Positions 1 to 8,262 of a DNA stretch of 64,000 nucleotides are shown here, piece after piece. The position numbers and the translations under genes were made by a program. Source of the DNA: Nocardioides ungokensis (GTDB lineage Bacteria; Actinomycetota; Actinomycetes; Propionibacteriales; Nocardioidaceae); contig NZ_CP059164.1 in NCBI RefSeq assembly GCF_013466985.1, forward strand, positions 4,560,783 through 4,624,782. The letters are read 5' to 3'. The notes beneath the pieces are model-generated. The model ran no database searches, had not been told where the DNA came from, and was given only the letters and a program-made list of their open reading frames with translations. Numbering within the stretch: the first letter of the stretch is position 1; each line of letters begins with the position of its first letter.

Positions 1-1296
1 GCCATCGTCAGGTCCAGCTCGGCCCACACGTGCTCCATGACCGCGCGGGCGCCCGCGGCGCCGCCGAGGGCGAGGCCGTAGACCCACGGCCGCCCGACGA
101 GGCAGGCGTCCGCCCCGAGGGCGAGCGCCTTGAACACGTCGGCGCCGCTGCGGATGCCGCTGTCGAACAGCACCGGCACCCGGCCGTCGACCTCCTCCAC
201 GATCCCGGGCAGCGCGTCCAGTGACCCGATCGCCCCGTCCACCTGCCGCCCGCCGTGGTTGGAGACGACGATGCCGTCGACGCCGTGCTCGAGGGCGAGT
301 GTGGCGTCCCGGGGGTCCTGGAGACCCTTGAGCACGATCGGCAGCGAGGTCCGCTCGCGCAGCCGGGCCAGGTCGTCCCAGGTCAGCGAGGAGCGGGAGA
401 AGACGTCGAGGAACGTCTCGACCGCGGCGCGGGGCAGCGGCGAGCGCAGGTTGCCGAGCAGGTCGCCCGGGTAGTGCCGCGCCATGGAGACCAGCGCCTT
501 CACCGCCGCCAGCGTCGGCCGCGGCGTCGGCTCCTGCGAAGGGGTCTTCGCCCGCTCCTCGACCAGCCGCCGGAACGCCGGGTCGCTGGTGTACTGCGCG
601 ATCCCCTCGGCGCGGGCGAACGGGAGATAGGCGACGTCGAGGTCGCGGGTGCGCCAGCCCAGCACGTGGGTGTCGAGGGTGACGACGATCGCCTCGCTGC
701 CGATCGCCTCCGCGGGCCACGAACGAGTCGACGACGTCGTCGTCCTTGCTCCAGTAGAGCTGGTACCACCGCGGGGAGTCCCCGAGCGCGGCCGCGGTCT
801 CCTCCATCGGCAGCGAGCCCTGGGTCGAGATCACCATCGGCAGGCCCAGCCCGCGGGCCGCCTCCGCCACGGCGCGCTCGGCCTCGCGATGCGCCATCTC
901 CAGCACCCCGATGGGCGCGAACAGCAGCGGCGCGGGGAGCCGGCGACCGAACAGCTCGACGGAGGTGTCGCGCTGCTCCACGTCGACGAGCATCCGCGGC
1001 ACGATCCGGTGCCGGTCGAACGCCGCCAGGTTGGCGCGGGCGGTGTGCTGCTGGCCCGCGCTGCCGGCGACGTACGACCACGCCTGCGGGCTCATCCGCC
1101 GCTGCGCGGCCGCCTCCAGCGCGGCCGGCTCGACGGGGACCACGGGCCGGTGGCCGAAGACGCCGTCCCGGTAGATCCGCCCCTGCACCTCCCGGCCCCT
1201 GCTGACGACGCCGCTGACGGCACTGCTCACGGCGCTGCTGACTGGGTTGCTGACAGGGCTGCTGACGGCCCGGTCCGGGTGCGTTCTCTCGGTCAC
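1..1296 (-). pseudogene. FMN-dependent 2-hydroxyacid oxidase (lactate 2-monooxygenase type), frame broken, cut by window edge
   Basis: Flavoenzyme of the lactate/glycolate oxidase family, which oxidises 2-hydroxy acids using FMN. Reading left from GTG 1296 (AGGAG nine bases upstream) the first ~195 residues carry SYVAGSAG, LLFAPIG and WYQLYW. Near position 711 the frame breaks, and the family sequence continues in another frame with TLDTHVLGW, the active-site segment SNHGGRQVDG and DSGIRSG. Loss of two bases in a CG run, or gain of one, explains it. The C-terminus runs off the left edge after AELDLTMA, so only a few residues are missing. Residues ~11-32 are a Val-Ser-rich repeat encoded by imperfect 12-15 bp tandem repeats (about 1199-1270), unusual for the family. 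The break may be a sequencing error. Substrate is not deducible. Confidence 0.8.
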
Positions 1297-1426
1297 CGGA
1301 GCAGTCTCCTACGTCGGGGTGGTCCGGGTCAGCCCTCGGACCATGACACGGACCCTGACGCGGACCTCGTCACGGCGACGTCGCGGACCATGGCGCAGCG
1401 GGCTCCCGGAGGCGCAGACTCGTCCC

Positions 1427-2275
1427 ATGGCCGTCCAGATGCGCGACCTCATGAGGGGTGTCCTGCCCGAGCTCCGGGTGCACCCGGTGGACAAGTGGGT
1501 GCGCGCCCGCGCCGGCGACGCGCTCGTGGTCAGCACGGGCAGGCCGAGGCTGGTGTGGGAGCCACGGCGCGTGGTGCCGTCGTACGCCGTGCCCCGCGAC
1601 GACGTCGCCGGCGACCTGGTCCCCGTCGTCGACCCGGACGTGGCCCCGGTCGAGCACCCGGTCCCCCTCGGCGCGGGCCCACCGGTGCTGGACCCGCGCA
1701 CGCCGTTCTCGACACACAGCTGCCCGGGCACGCCGCTGACGATCCGGGCGGGGAGCGACGAGCTGGTCGGCGCGGCCTTCGCACCCGACGACCCCGACCT
1801 GGGCGGCTACGTCGTCCTGGACTGGAAGGCGTTCTCCCAGTGGTACGAGGAGGACGAGCCGGTGATGGGGCACCCGCACGACCCCTTCGACCGGATCGAC
1901 TGCCTGCACAGCAGCCGCCGGGTGACCCTGCGGGCCGACGGGCAGGTGCTCGCCGACACCGACCGGGCGACCCTCCTCTTCGAGACCCCGCTCCCGGTGC
2001 GCTACTACATCCCGCGCGAGGACGTGTCGACCGAGCTGCTGGAGCCGAGCAGCCGGCACACGGTGTGCGCCTACAAGGGACAGGCGTCGTACTGGTCGGC
2101 ACGGGTCGGTGACGGCGTGCTTCCCGACATCGCGTGGACCTACGTGGACCCGCTGCACGACGCGCTGCCGGTGCGGGGGCTGGTCGCCTTCTTCACCGAG
2201 CGGCTCGACCTGACCGTCGACGGGGTCGACCTCCCGCGGCCTAGGACGCCCTGGTCGGACCTGCCGCCGGCCTGA
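1427..2275 (+). CDS. DUF427 domain protein (two tandem copies)
   Basis: A 282-residue protein with two DUF427 units, a family of small beta-rich cytoplasmic proteins of unknown function common in actinobacteria. The second unit (about residues 165-270) holds the typical YYIPREDV, CAYKGQASYWS and IAWTYVDPLHDALPVRGLVAFF segments; the first copy is more diverged. ATG 1427 was chosen because GGAGG lies about 15 bases upstream and the sequence further upstream is arginine-rich and unlike protein. The gene is divergent from the hydroxyacid oxidase, with a ~130 bp shared promoter region. Confidence 0.85.
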   Translation: MAVQMRDLMRGVLPELRVHPVDKWVRARAGDALVVSTGRPRLVWEPRRVVPSYAVPRDDVAGDLVPVVDPDVAPVEHPVPLGAGPPVLDPRTPFSTHSCPGTPLTIRAGSDELVGAAFAPDDPDLGGYVVLDWKAFSQWYEEDEPVMGHPHDPFDRIDCLHSSRRVTLRADGQVLADTDRATLLFETPLPVRYYIPREDVSTELLEPSSRHTVCAYKGQASYWSARVGDGVLPDIAWTYVDPLHDALPVRGLVAFFTERLDLTVDGVDLPRPRTPWSDLPPA

Positions 2276-2296
2276 GCCCGGGACCGGCCCGCGCGC

Positions 2297-2731
2297 TCAC
2301 TCGCGGGGCAGTCTCGCCATCCCGTAGGCCCGCGTGGGGTGGATCCGCACCACCACGCGACGATCGGCGACCATCGCCCGGCGGTAGTCGTCCCAGTCGT
2401 CGTGGTCGGCGCCCATCAACGCCCGGTAGAGCTCGACGAGCTCGTCGACGGCGGCGTCATCGGGCTCCTGGGCGACCTCGGAGAGCTCCACGTCGCCCTC
2501 GAGCACGACGTAGGAGAAGAAGTTCTCGCCGTTGACGTGCACGGCCGCCCACGGCCGTCGCGCCAGGTTCTTGAACTTGGCCCGGTCAGCGGTGGTGGAG
2601 ATCCGGATGAGCCCGTCCGCACCGACGGCGGCCAGGACGTTGGAGAGCTGGGGCAGTCCGTTGGAACGGATCGTCGTCAGGACCGCCTCGCGGTTGTTGC
2701 GGGCGACGGCGAGGGCGTCTTCGAGCTCCAT
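2297..2731 (-). CDS. PPOX-class F420-dependent oxidoreductase
   Basis: A 144-residue single-domain split-barrel protein of the pyridoxamine-phosphate-oxidase-like superfamily, of the actinobacterial kind that binds coenzyme F420 (Rv1155-like). Visible features are the N-terminal helix followed by REAVLTTIRSNGLPQLS, the strand FKNLARRPWAAVHV and the acidic helical insertion before DDYRRAMV. Length is normal. It would act in the cytoplasm as an F420H2-dependent reductase, but the substrate cannot be read from sequence. It ends tail to tail with the DUF427 gene, 21 bases apart. GGAGG lies 11 bases before ATG 2731. Confidence 0.85.
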   Translation of the reverse strand: MELEDALAVARNNREAVLTTIRSNGLPQLSNVLAAVGADGLIRISTTADRAKFKNLARRPWAAVHVNGENFFSYVVLEGDVELSEVAQEPDDAAVDELVELYRALMGADHDDWDDYRRAMVADRRVVVRIHPTRAYGMARLPRE

Positions 2732-2794
2732 GCTGGTGCAGCCTCCGCGCCAGGGTCGGCTATTCCCTCGACGTTGTCGCTCCGGCTCCGCAGC

Positions 2795-3286
2795 TCACGA
2801 CGACGGCGGCGCCGCGAAGACCTGGATGACCGTCTCGCCCGGGCAGTCGCCCGACTCCCGGATCGCCCAGCGGCCGACCTGCTGGGCGGACTTCCAGTTG
2901 GCCTCGGCGTCGTGCTCCTCGGTCTCGCCCTCGGTGACCACGAAACCCGCGTCGACGGCGTCGTGGTTGAGGTAGTCGAGGATGTCCTTGAACGGCGCCG
3001 AGGACACCCCGGTCACGATGACGCCCGTCTCGCCCCGGTCCTCCACGTCGTAGACCGTGGTCTGCGGCGGGAACGACCAGGCCTCGGGGAAGCCCTCGCC
3101 GTACGGCTTGTCGACCGGCTTGGCGTCGGCCCGGCAGACGCTGCGGTCGGCCGCCGCCTCCAGGGCGTGCTCGCCGGTGTCCGAGCCCTGGGCGTCGGGG
3201 TCCTGGGCCTTGTCGTTCGACCCGCAGGCCGACAGGCCGGCCGTCAGCAGGAACGCGGCCGCGAGGGCCGGCAGCGCGCGCCTCAC
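2795..3286 (-). CDS. Small secreted lipoprotein
   Basis: A 163-residue protein beginning with an Arg-Arg N-terminus, a hydrophobic stretch and a lipobox ending LSAC-G at about residue 21, so a type II signal peptide and lipid-anchored exported protein are predicted. The mature part is short, acidic and soluble, with a conserved-looking Cys in SGDCPGETVIQ near the C-terminus and another in RSVCRADAK, which could pair. No enzyme motif was recognised. GTG 3286 overlaps the TGA of the upstream sialidase-like gene (GTGA), indicating translational coupling and a shared mRNA. Confidence 0.75.
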   Translation of the reverse strand: MRRALPALAAAFLLTAGLSACGSNDKAQDPDAQGSDTGEHALEAAADRSVCRADAKPVDKPYGEGFPEAWSFPPQTTVYDVEDRGETGVIVTGVSSAPFKDILDYLNHDAVDAGFVVTEGETEEHDAEANWKSAQQVGRWAIRESGDCPGETVIQVFAAPPSS

Positions 3287-5061
3287 CTGTCGAACTTCGC
3301 GTAGAGCGTCTTGCCGCCGCGCTGCCGGGCGATGGTGGCCCAGGCGTCGTGGCCGTTCTTCTTCGGGTTGCGCACGCACTTGCCGATGCAGCCGTCGGCG
3401 TAGCCGACCAGGATCCGGCCGTGCTTGTCGAGCGTGACGTCCATGAAGTCGAGCAGGTTGCGGTCGTTGCCGCAGGTCGTGCCGGCCGTGCAGAGCGAGC
3501 CGCGCTGGACGGGGTCGTGCGGGGTCGCGTCCCGGGTCACCCAGTGCCGGCCACCGTCATAGGTGGTGCTGACGTAGAGGTGCCACACCCCGTGGAACTT
3601 CTTGGCGTTCTGGTAGTCCCCGCCGGTGGTGGTGCCGAGGTAGGCGAGCGCGGCGCGGCCGTCGCTGCCGGCGACCATGGTCGGGAAGACGGCGTTCTTG
3701 ACCCCGAGGTTGCCCCCGACCTGCTGCCCGTGCAGCCAGGACTTGCCCCGGTCGGTGCTGGTCGCCACCCCGGGTCGGCCGTCGGCCCCGACGTACCCGA
3801 AGTAGGCCGTGCCGTTGGCGCCGATCCCGACCGAGGGGTCGGAGTCGCCGACCGTGCTCGACGGGACCGGGCGGACGTTCCAGCTCTGGCCGTCGTCGGT
3901 GGAGACCGCGACGGCGGCGTGCTTGCCGCACCCCTTGTTGGGCAGGTACGCCGTGCCGTCGGGCGCGACCTTGACGTGCCCGTGCAGGCCGCCGCACTGG
4001 GTCAGGTCGTAGGTCGGCACGCCCGCGCCGAAGGTCGTGCCGCCGTCGAGCGAGGAGGCGCAGAACGCCGTCACGATGTCCTGGCTGCAGTAGTAGACGG
4101 CGTGCGGGTAGTCGGTGGTCGGCAGGTTGCCGATCGCGTCCTTGGTGAAGGGACCGCCACCCACGGTCTGGTGGTCCACCCCGCTGGGGATGCCGCCGCC
4201 GGTGCTGGGCGACCAGGTCTTCCCGTCGTCGTCGGTCCAGCAGGTGAAGGAGTCCACGCCGGTCAGCTGGGACTCGAAGGTGCGGCCCGTGGTGCGGTCG
4301 GTGTAGAGGATCGGGTCGAGGCTCTGCGTGCTGCCCTGGGGGCATCCGCTCGCGGCGTTCGCCGACCGGTCGCTCCAGTGCGCCTTCCCGTGGCCGAAGG
4401 AGACCCGGTAGGTGGACAGGTAGGCCTGGTACATCGTCGCGCCGGTCTTGAAGCTGTTGCCGATCGACGGCTCACCGGCGTTGTTGTGGTCCTGCAGGCC
4501 CTTGGGCGCCTTGAAGTTGGTGAACGTGGGCGGCGTCTGGGTGCCGGGGCTCGGGTTGGCCGGCTTGTCGACCAGCTTCGCGGTCGCGTGGTAGCTCTCG
4601 CCCAGCGGGGCGTAGGGCACCACCCGGACCGTGTAGCTGCCGGCCTTCGGCGCGGCCAGGATCAGCTCGGGATCGCTGCTGGACGCCGCGGTCGCGACCG
4701 TGTCGCCGTGGGCGTCGAGCAGGTAGAGGTCGAAGTCGGCGGCGGCGTTGGACCACTTCACCGAGACCTTGAGCTGGTGCGCCTGCCCGTAGCCGGACGG
4801 GGTGTCGACGTGCAGCGTGAAGTCGTCGCACGACTGCGGCGCGGAGCAGTCCGGCGCGTCGAGGGCGTTGCCGGTGACGTTCGGGGCGGCGAAGGGGCCA
4901 CCGGTCCAGCCGACGCTGCCGTCCCCGCCGGCCGAGACGGATCCCTCCGCCGGGGTGGCCGCGTCGGCGCTGCCCAGGGCGGTGAGGGCGCCGCCGAGGA
5001 GCAGCATCGCCCCCAGCCCGGAGACGACGGTGCGGACTGACCTCGATGACGCTGCGCGCAT
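3283..5061 (-). CDS. Secreted sialidase-like BNR-repeat protein with PPC domain
   Basis: A 592-residue exported protein. Residues 1-36 are a Sec signal peptide ending SADA-ATPA. Residues ~55-155 resemble a PPC (bacterial pre-peptidase C-terminal) beta-sandwich (DFDLYLLDAHGDTVATA, GSYTVRVVPYA). The rest is a beta-propeller of the sialidase/exo-alpha-sialidase superfamily with Asp-box-like turns (TDDDGKTWSP, STDDGQSWNVRP, STDRGKSWLHG, TYDGGRHWVTRD). No complete sialidase catalytic set (Arg triad, Tyr/Glu) could be assigned, so it may bind or hydrolyse glycans or simply be a propeller. ATG 5061 has GGAAAGGG upstream. The downstream lipoprotein gene is coupled to it. Confidence 0.82.
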   Translation of the reverse strand: MRAASSRSVRTVVSGLGAMLLLGGALTALGSADAATPAEGSVSAGGDGSVGWTGGPFAAPNVTGNALDAPDCSAPQSCDDFTLHVDTPSGYGQAHQLKVSVKWSNAAADFDLYLLDAHGDTVATAASSSDPELILAAPKAGSYTVRVVPYAPLGESYHATAKLVDKPANPSPGTQTPPTFTNFKAPKGLQDHNNAGEPSIGNSFKTGATMYQAYLSTYRVSFGHGKAHWSDRSANAASGCPQGSTQSLDPILYTDRTTGRTFESQLTGVDSFTCWTDDDGKTWSPSTGGGIPSGVDHQTVGGGPFTKDAIGNLPTTDYPHAVYYCSQDIVTAFCASSLDGGTTFGAGVPTYDLTQCGGLHGHVKVAPDGTAYLPNKGCGKHAAVAVSTDDGQSWNVRPVPSSTVGDSDPSVGIGANGTAYFGYVGADGRPGVATSTDRGKSWLHGQQVGGNLGVKNAVFPTMVAGSDGRAALAYLGTTTGGDYQNAKKFHGVWHLYVSTTYDGGRHWVTRDATPHDPVQRGSLCTAGTTCGNDRNLLDFMDVTLDKHGRILVGYADGCIGKCVRNPKKNGHDAWATIARQRGGKTLYAKFDR

Positions 5062-5302
5062 GGTGTGCGGACCCTTTCCCCGGTGGAGCACTCACCCCGT
5101 CAACGACGAAGCAGCTCGCGCGCTACGGCGGGCGAGTGACCCGTCCCTTCCCGCGGCCCCGCCTCGGCAAACCCGCCCGACGGGCAGGACCAGACCGGTC
5201 CACAGGGGCCCGTGCCCCGAACGGCCCGCCGCTCCGGAAGCCGGGACAGCCCACGCCGGGCGGGTCTAGCCTGACCGGGCCCGGCTCGACCTCGGAGGCG
5301 TC

Positions 5303-6766
5303 ATGAGACTCACTCGTCCCGTCCTCACCGCCGTCGTGTCCGCAGCGGTGACACTGGCCGGGCTGGCCGCTCCGCCCTCCTCGGCTGCCGGCCAGGCCAT
5401 CACGCTGCGCAAGGTCTGGCAGCTCACCCCGGTCGGCGACCAAGCGCTCTTCGTCGCCAGCGACGACGTGCACGGGCGCGCGCTGTGGAGGAGCGACGGC
5501 ACCGCCGCGGGCACCTCGGTGGTCACGGTCATCGACCCGGCCGGGACCGACCCGTCGTACGGAAAGCTCCGCTACGAGCGGTACGCCGCGGTCGGCGACC
5601 GGCTCTTCCTCGTTGTCGACGACGGCCGGCACGGTGCCGAGCTGTGGGTCAGCGACGGCACCGCCGCCGGCACGCGCCTGGTCCGCGACGTCCACCCCGG
5701 CCCGGACAGCTCGGCCATCTCCGAGCTCACCGCCCGCGGGAAGGAGCTGTTCTTCACGCTCGAGGGTGCGCACGCGGCGCGGCTGTGGAAGTCCGACGGG
5801 ACCGCGGCGGGCACGGTCCGGGTGCGGACCCACGACGCCTCGCCGATCGACCCGACCGACCTGCATGCCTGGCACGGCGACGTCTACTTCGAGGCCGGCC
5901 GGCGCGGCGTGGGCCCCGGGCGTGCGCTGTGGCGCAGCGACGGCTCGGCCCGCGGCACCCGGCTGGTCGAGGACATCCGGCCGGGCGCCCGCCTCGACCC
6001 CCGGATCGGGAGCTTCACCGGCGCCGAGACCCGGCTCTACTTCGTCGCCAACGACGGGCCGGAGATGGGCGACGACAACACCGGTATCTGGCGCACCGAC
6101 GGGACCGCGCAGGGCACCCGCTACGTCCGCAACGTCGACACCGGCCGCTCCCTGTGGGACGACGGGCCCTACCCCGAGCAGCTCACCACGATCGGCGACC
6201 GGCTGCTCTTCAGCGACACCGACTGCACCCACGGCCAGGAGCCCTGGTCGAGCAACGGGACCACCCGCGGCACCCAGCTGCTCGACCTCGACCCGCGGAC
6301 CGCCTCGCCCGGCGCCTGCGGCCCGGGCTCGAACCCCCAGGCCCTGGTCGCCTACGCCGGGGCCTTCCACCTCATCGCCCACGTCGAGGGCCACAACGCG
6401 CTGTGGCGCACCGACGGGACCGTGGCGGGGACCACCCCGGTCGCCGACCTCCCGCCCAGCAGCTCCTCCCTCTTCGCGGACTCCGCGGTGGTCGGGGGCC
6501 TGCTGTACCTGGCCTTCTCCGAGCCCGGGGGCATGTACGACCCGCCTCGCAGCGCCCTGTGGGTCAGCGACGGCACGTCCGCAGGCACCCGCGAGCTGCA
6601 CGACTTCAGCGGCACCACCAACGGCGCACCGGGCGTGGTTTCGGCGCGCACGGCGGCGGGTGACCGGCTGCTGTTCCTGGTCTCGGACGGCGCGCCGGAG
6701 CCCGAGTACGTGCTCTGGTCCAGCGACGGCTCCCCGGAGGGCACCGCACCGGTGCTCGCCGGATGA
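5303..6766 (+). CDS. Secreted ELWxxDGT-repeat protein
   Basis: A 487-residue protein with a signal peptide (about residues 1-29, cleaved near SSAAG-QA) followed entirely by propeller-like repeats. Nine copies of the ELWxxDGT motif are visible, for example ALWRSDGTAAGT, ELWVSDGTAAGT, RLWKSDGTAAGT, GIWRTDGTAQGT, ALWRTDGTVAGT and VLWSSDGSPEGT, spaced about 45-65 residues apart. Such repeats form extracellular beta-propellers; the biochemical role is unknown. It is divergent from the BNR-propeller gene, so two secreted propellers share one 240 bp promoter region. Its TGA overlaps the ATG of the following GNAT gene. Confidence 0.85.
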   Translation: MRLTRPVLTAVVSAAVTLAGLAAPPSSAAGQAITLRKVWQLTPVGDQALFVASDDVHGRALWRSDGTAAGTSVVTVIDPAGTDPSYGKLRYERYAAVGDRLFLVVDDGRHGAELWVSDGTAAGTRLVRDVHPGPDSSAISELTARGKELFFTLEGAHAARLWKSDGTAAGTVRVRTHDASPIDPTDLHAWHGDVYFEAGRRGVGPGRALWRSDGSARGTRLVEDIRPGARLDPRIGSFTGAETRLYFVANDGPEMGDDNTGIWRTDGTAQGTRYVRNVDTGRSLWDDGPYPEQLTTIGDRLLFSDTDCTHGQEPWSSNGTTRGTQLLDLDPRTASPGACGPGSNPQALVAYAGAFHLIAHVEGHNALWRTDGTVAGTTPVADLPPSSSSLFADSAVVGGLLYLAFSEPGGMYDPPRSALWVSDGTSAGTRELHDFSGTTNGAPGVVSARTAAGDRLLFLVSDGAPEPEYVLWSSDGSPEGTAPVLAG

Positions 6767-7380
6767 CCGACGATGTCCTCATGCCCCAGGACCTCAGCGC
6801 CGTCGCGTGGCCCGTCCGGACCGAGCGGCTGACCATCCGGCCCGGCACGGTCGCCGACGCCGAGGCCACGTGGCGGTTCCGGCGGCTCCCGGAGGTCGCC
6901 GAGTGGCTGACCCGGGCCGCCGTCGACCGGGAGGAGTACGCCGCCGTCTTCACCGACCCCGAGCGGCTGTCCAAGACGTTGGTCATCGAGCGGGACGGCG
7001 AGGTGGTCGGTGACCTGATGCTGCTCGTCGAGGACGCCTGGGCGCAGGCGGAGGTGGCCGACCAGGCGCACGGCGTACAGGCCGAGCTCGGGTGGGTGAT
7101 CGATCCGGCTCACGCCGGGCAGGGCTACGCGACCGAGGCGGCGGCTGCGCTGCTGCGCATCTGCTTCGAGGACCTCGGGCTGCGCCGGGTGACGGCCCAG
7201 TGCTTCGCCGACAACGTGGCCTCGTGGCGGCTGATGGAGAAGCTCGGGATGCGCCGGGAGACCCACACCGTCCGCGAGTCGCTGCACCGCAGCGGCGCCT
7301 GGCTCGACGGGCTGGCCTACGCGATCCTCGCCGAGGAGTGGCGCGCTCGGCGGGCCGAGGGGGTCAGGGCATCCCGGTGA
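6763..7380 (+). CDS. GNAT-family N-acetyltransferase
   Basis: A 205-residue acetyltransferase of the RimJ/RimL-like GNAT group. It has the N-terminal TERLTIRPGTVADAEATWRFR strand-helix, the acetyl-CoA loop GWVIDPAHAGQGYATEAAAALLR (Q/R-x-x-G-x-G/A type, about residues 111-133) and the C-terminal TAQCFADNVASWRLMEKLGMRRE segment characteristic of the clade. The acceptor (protein N-terminus, antibiotic or small amine) cannot be predicted. It is translationally coupled to the ELWxxDGT gene through an ATGA overlap, though the functional link is unclear. Confidence 0.88.
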   Translation: MTDDVLMPQDLSAVAWPVRTERLTIRPGTVADAEATWRFRRLPEVAEWLTRAAVDREEYAAVFTDPERLSKTLVIERDGEVVGDLMLLVEDAWAQAEVADQAHGVQAELGWVIDPAHAGQGYATEAAAALLRICFEDLGLRRVTAQCFADNVASWRLMEKLGMRRETHTVRESLHRSGAWLDGLAYAILAEEWRARRAEGVRASR

Positions 7381-7750
7381 CCGAGTCGTCGCTGAACACG
7401 CAGAACTCGTTGCCCTCCGGGTCCTTCATCACGGTCCAGACGTCCGGGTTGTCCAGCGAGGGCGGGTCCTGACGGACCTCGACGGTCGTGGCGCCGGCAT
7501 CCACCAGCCGCGCCACCTCCTCCTCCATGGAGCCCGGCGTGACGAGATCGAGGTGCAGCCGGTTCTTGACCTGCTTCTCCTCGGGCACCTTCATGAAGTA
7601 CAGCGGCGACCCCGAGCGGGACGGGTCGTCCACCAGGAACTCGTCGGTGTTGCGCTCGGACATGCGACGCGACAGGGCCTCGGCCCAGAAGGTCGCCTGG
7701 GCCCGGGCGTCCCGGCAGTCCACGACCACGGCCAACAGTGATGACGCCAT
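7364..7750 (-). CDS. VOC-family (glyoxalase/bleomycin-resistance-like) protein
   Basis: A 128-residue vicinal-oxygen-chelate fold protein with paired beta-alpha-beta-beta-beta units. It carries LLAVVVDCRDARAQATFWAEAL at the start and NRLHLDLVTPGSMEEEVARLVDAGATTV plus WTVMKDPEGNEFCV in the second half, with His and Glu typical of the metal-binding positions. Such proteins act as isomerases, dioxygenases or drug-binding proteins; here the substrate is unknown. ATG 7750 is preceded by AGGAGG. The 3' end overlaps the convergent GNAT gene by 17 bases, so both stop codons lie inside each other's coding sequence. Confidence 0.85.
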   Translation of the reverse strand: MASSLLAVVVDCRDARAQATFWAEALSRRMSERNTDEFLVDDPSRSGSPLYFMKVPEEKQVKNRLHLDLVTPGSMEEEVARLVDAGATTVEVRQDPPSLDNPDVWTVMKDPEGNEFCVFSDDSVTGMP

Positions 7751-7838
7751 CGCACCTCCTCGCACGTGTTTGCTCCCATTGGGCGGCACCGGTGGCGGCA
7801 CCGCAAGGGACTCCGACCGCTTTACCCAGAACGCGCCG

Positions 7839-8192
7839 TCAGAACGTCCCCTCGGAGCGTTCTCGCCGGCCGGGGGCAGACGAGCGGGTGCTCACGGCCA
7901 GTGCGGCGGCGATCAGCACGACACCTACCACCCGGGTCCAGCCGAGGACGTTGCTGACCTGGTCAGTGACCCCGAGGACGAAGTCCGCCACGTGGGAGCT
8001 GTCGAAGTACTTCGCCTCGGCGTACACCGTCAGCTGCAGCGCCGCGGTGATCAGCGCCAGGGCTCCCCCGACCGTCGCGAGCACGGCCCACAGCCCCTCG
8101 CGCCAGCGGGCCAGGCCGACGCCGGCGATGACGAGGAAGGCCGCCGTCTCGAGGACGAGCTGGATCAGGTAGCTGACCGGGTAGTTGTACAC
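7839..8192 (-). CDS. Small membrane protein, function unknown
   Basis: A 117-residue protein with three predicted membrane segments (about residues 6-25, 33-56 and 82-101) separated by a short polar loop containing YAEAKYFDSSHVADFV, and a charged C-terminal tail. I do not recognise the family with certainty; several actinobacterial small integral membrane proteins of this size look similar. GTG 8192 gives the first Met before YNYPVSYLIQLV. It stands alone between the VOC gene and the RimK-like gene, in the same direction as both. Confidence 0.65.
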   Translation of the reverse strand: MYNYPVSYLIQLVLETAAFLVIAGVGLARWREGLWAVLATVGGALALITAALQLTVYAEAKYFDSSHVADFVLGVTDQVSNVLGWTRVVGVVLIAAALAVSTRSSAPGRRERSEGTF

Positions 8193-8262
8193 GCGGCCTG
8201 ACGCTACGTCCGTTCGCGCGCCGCCGCAGCGGTATCTGTCGGGACGTGGCGGTGGAGAGCTC

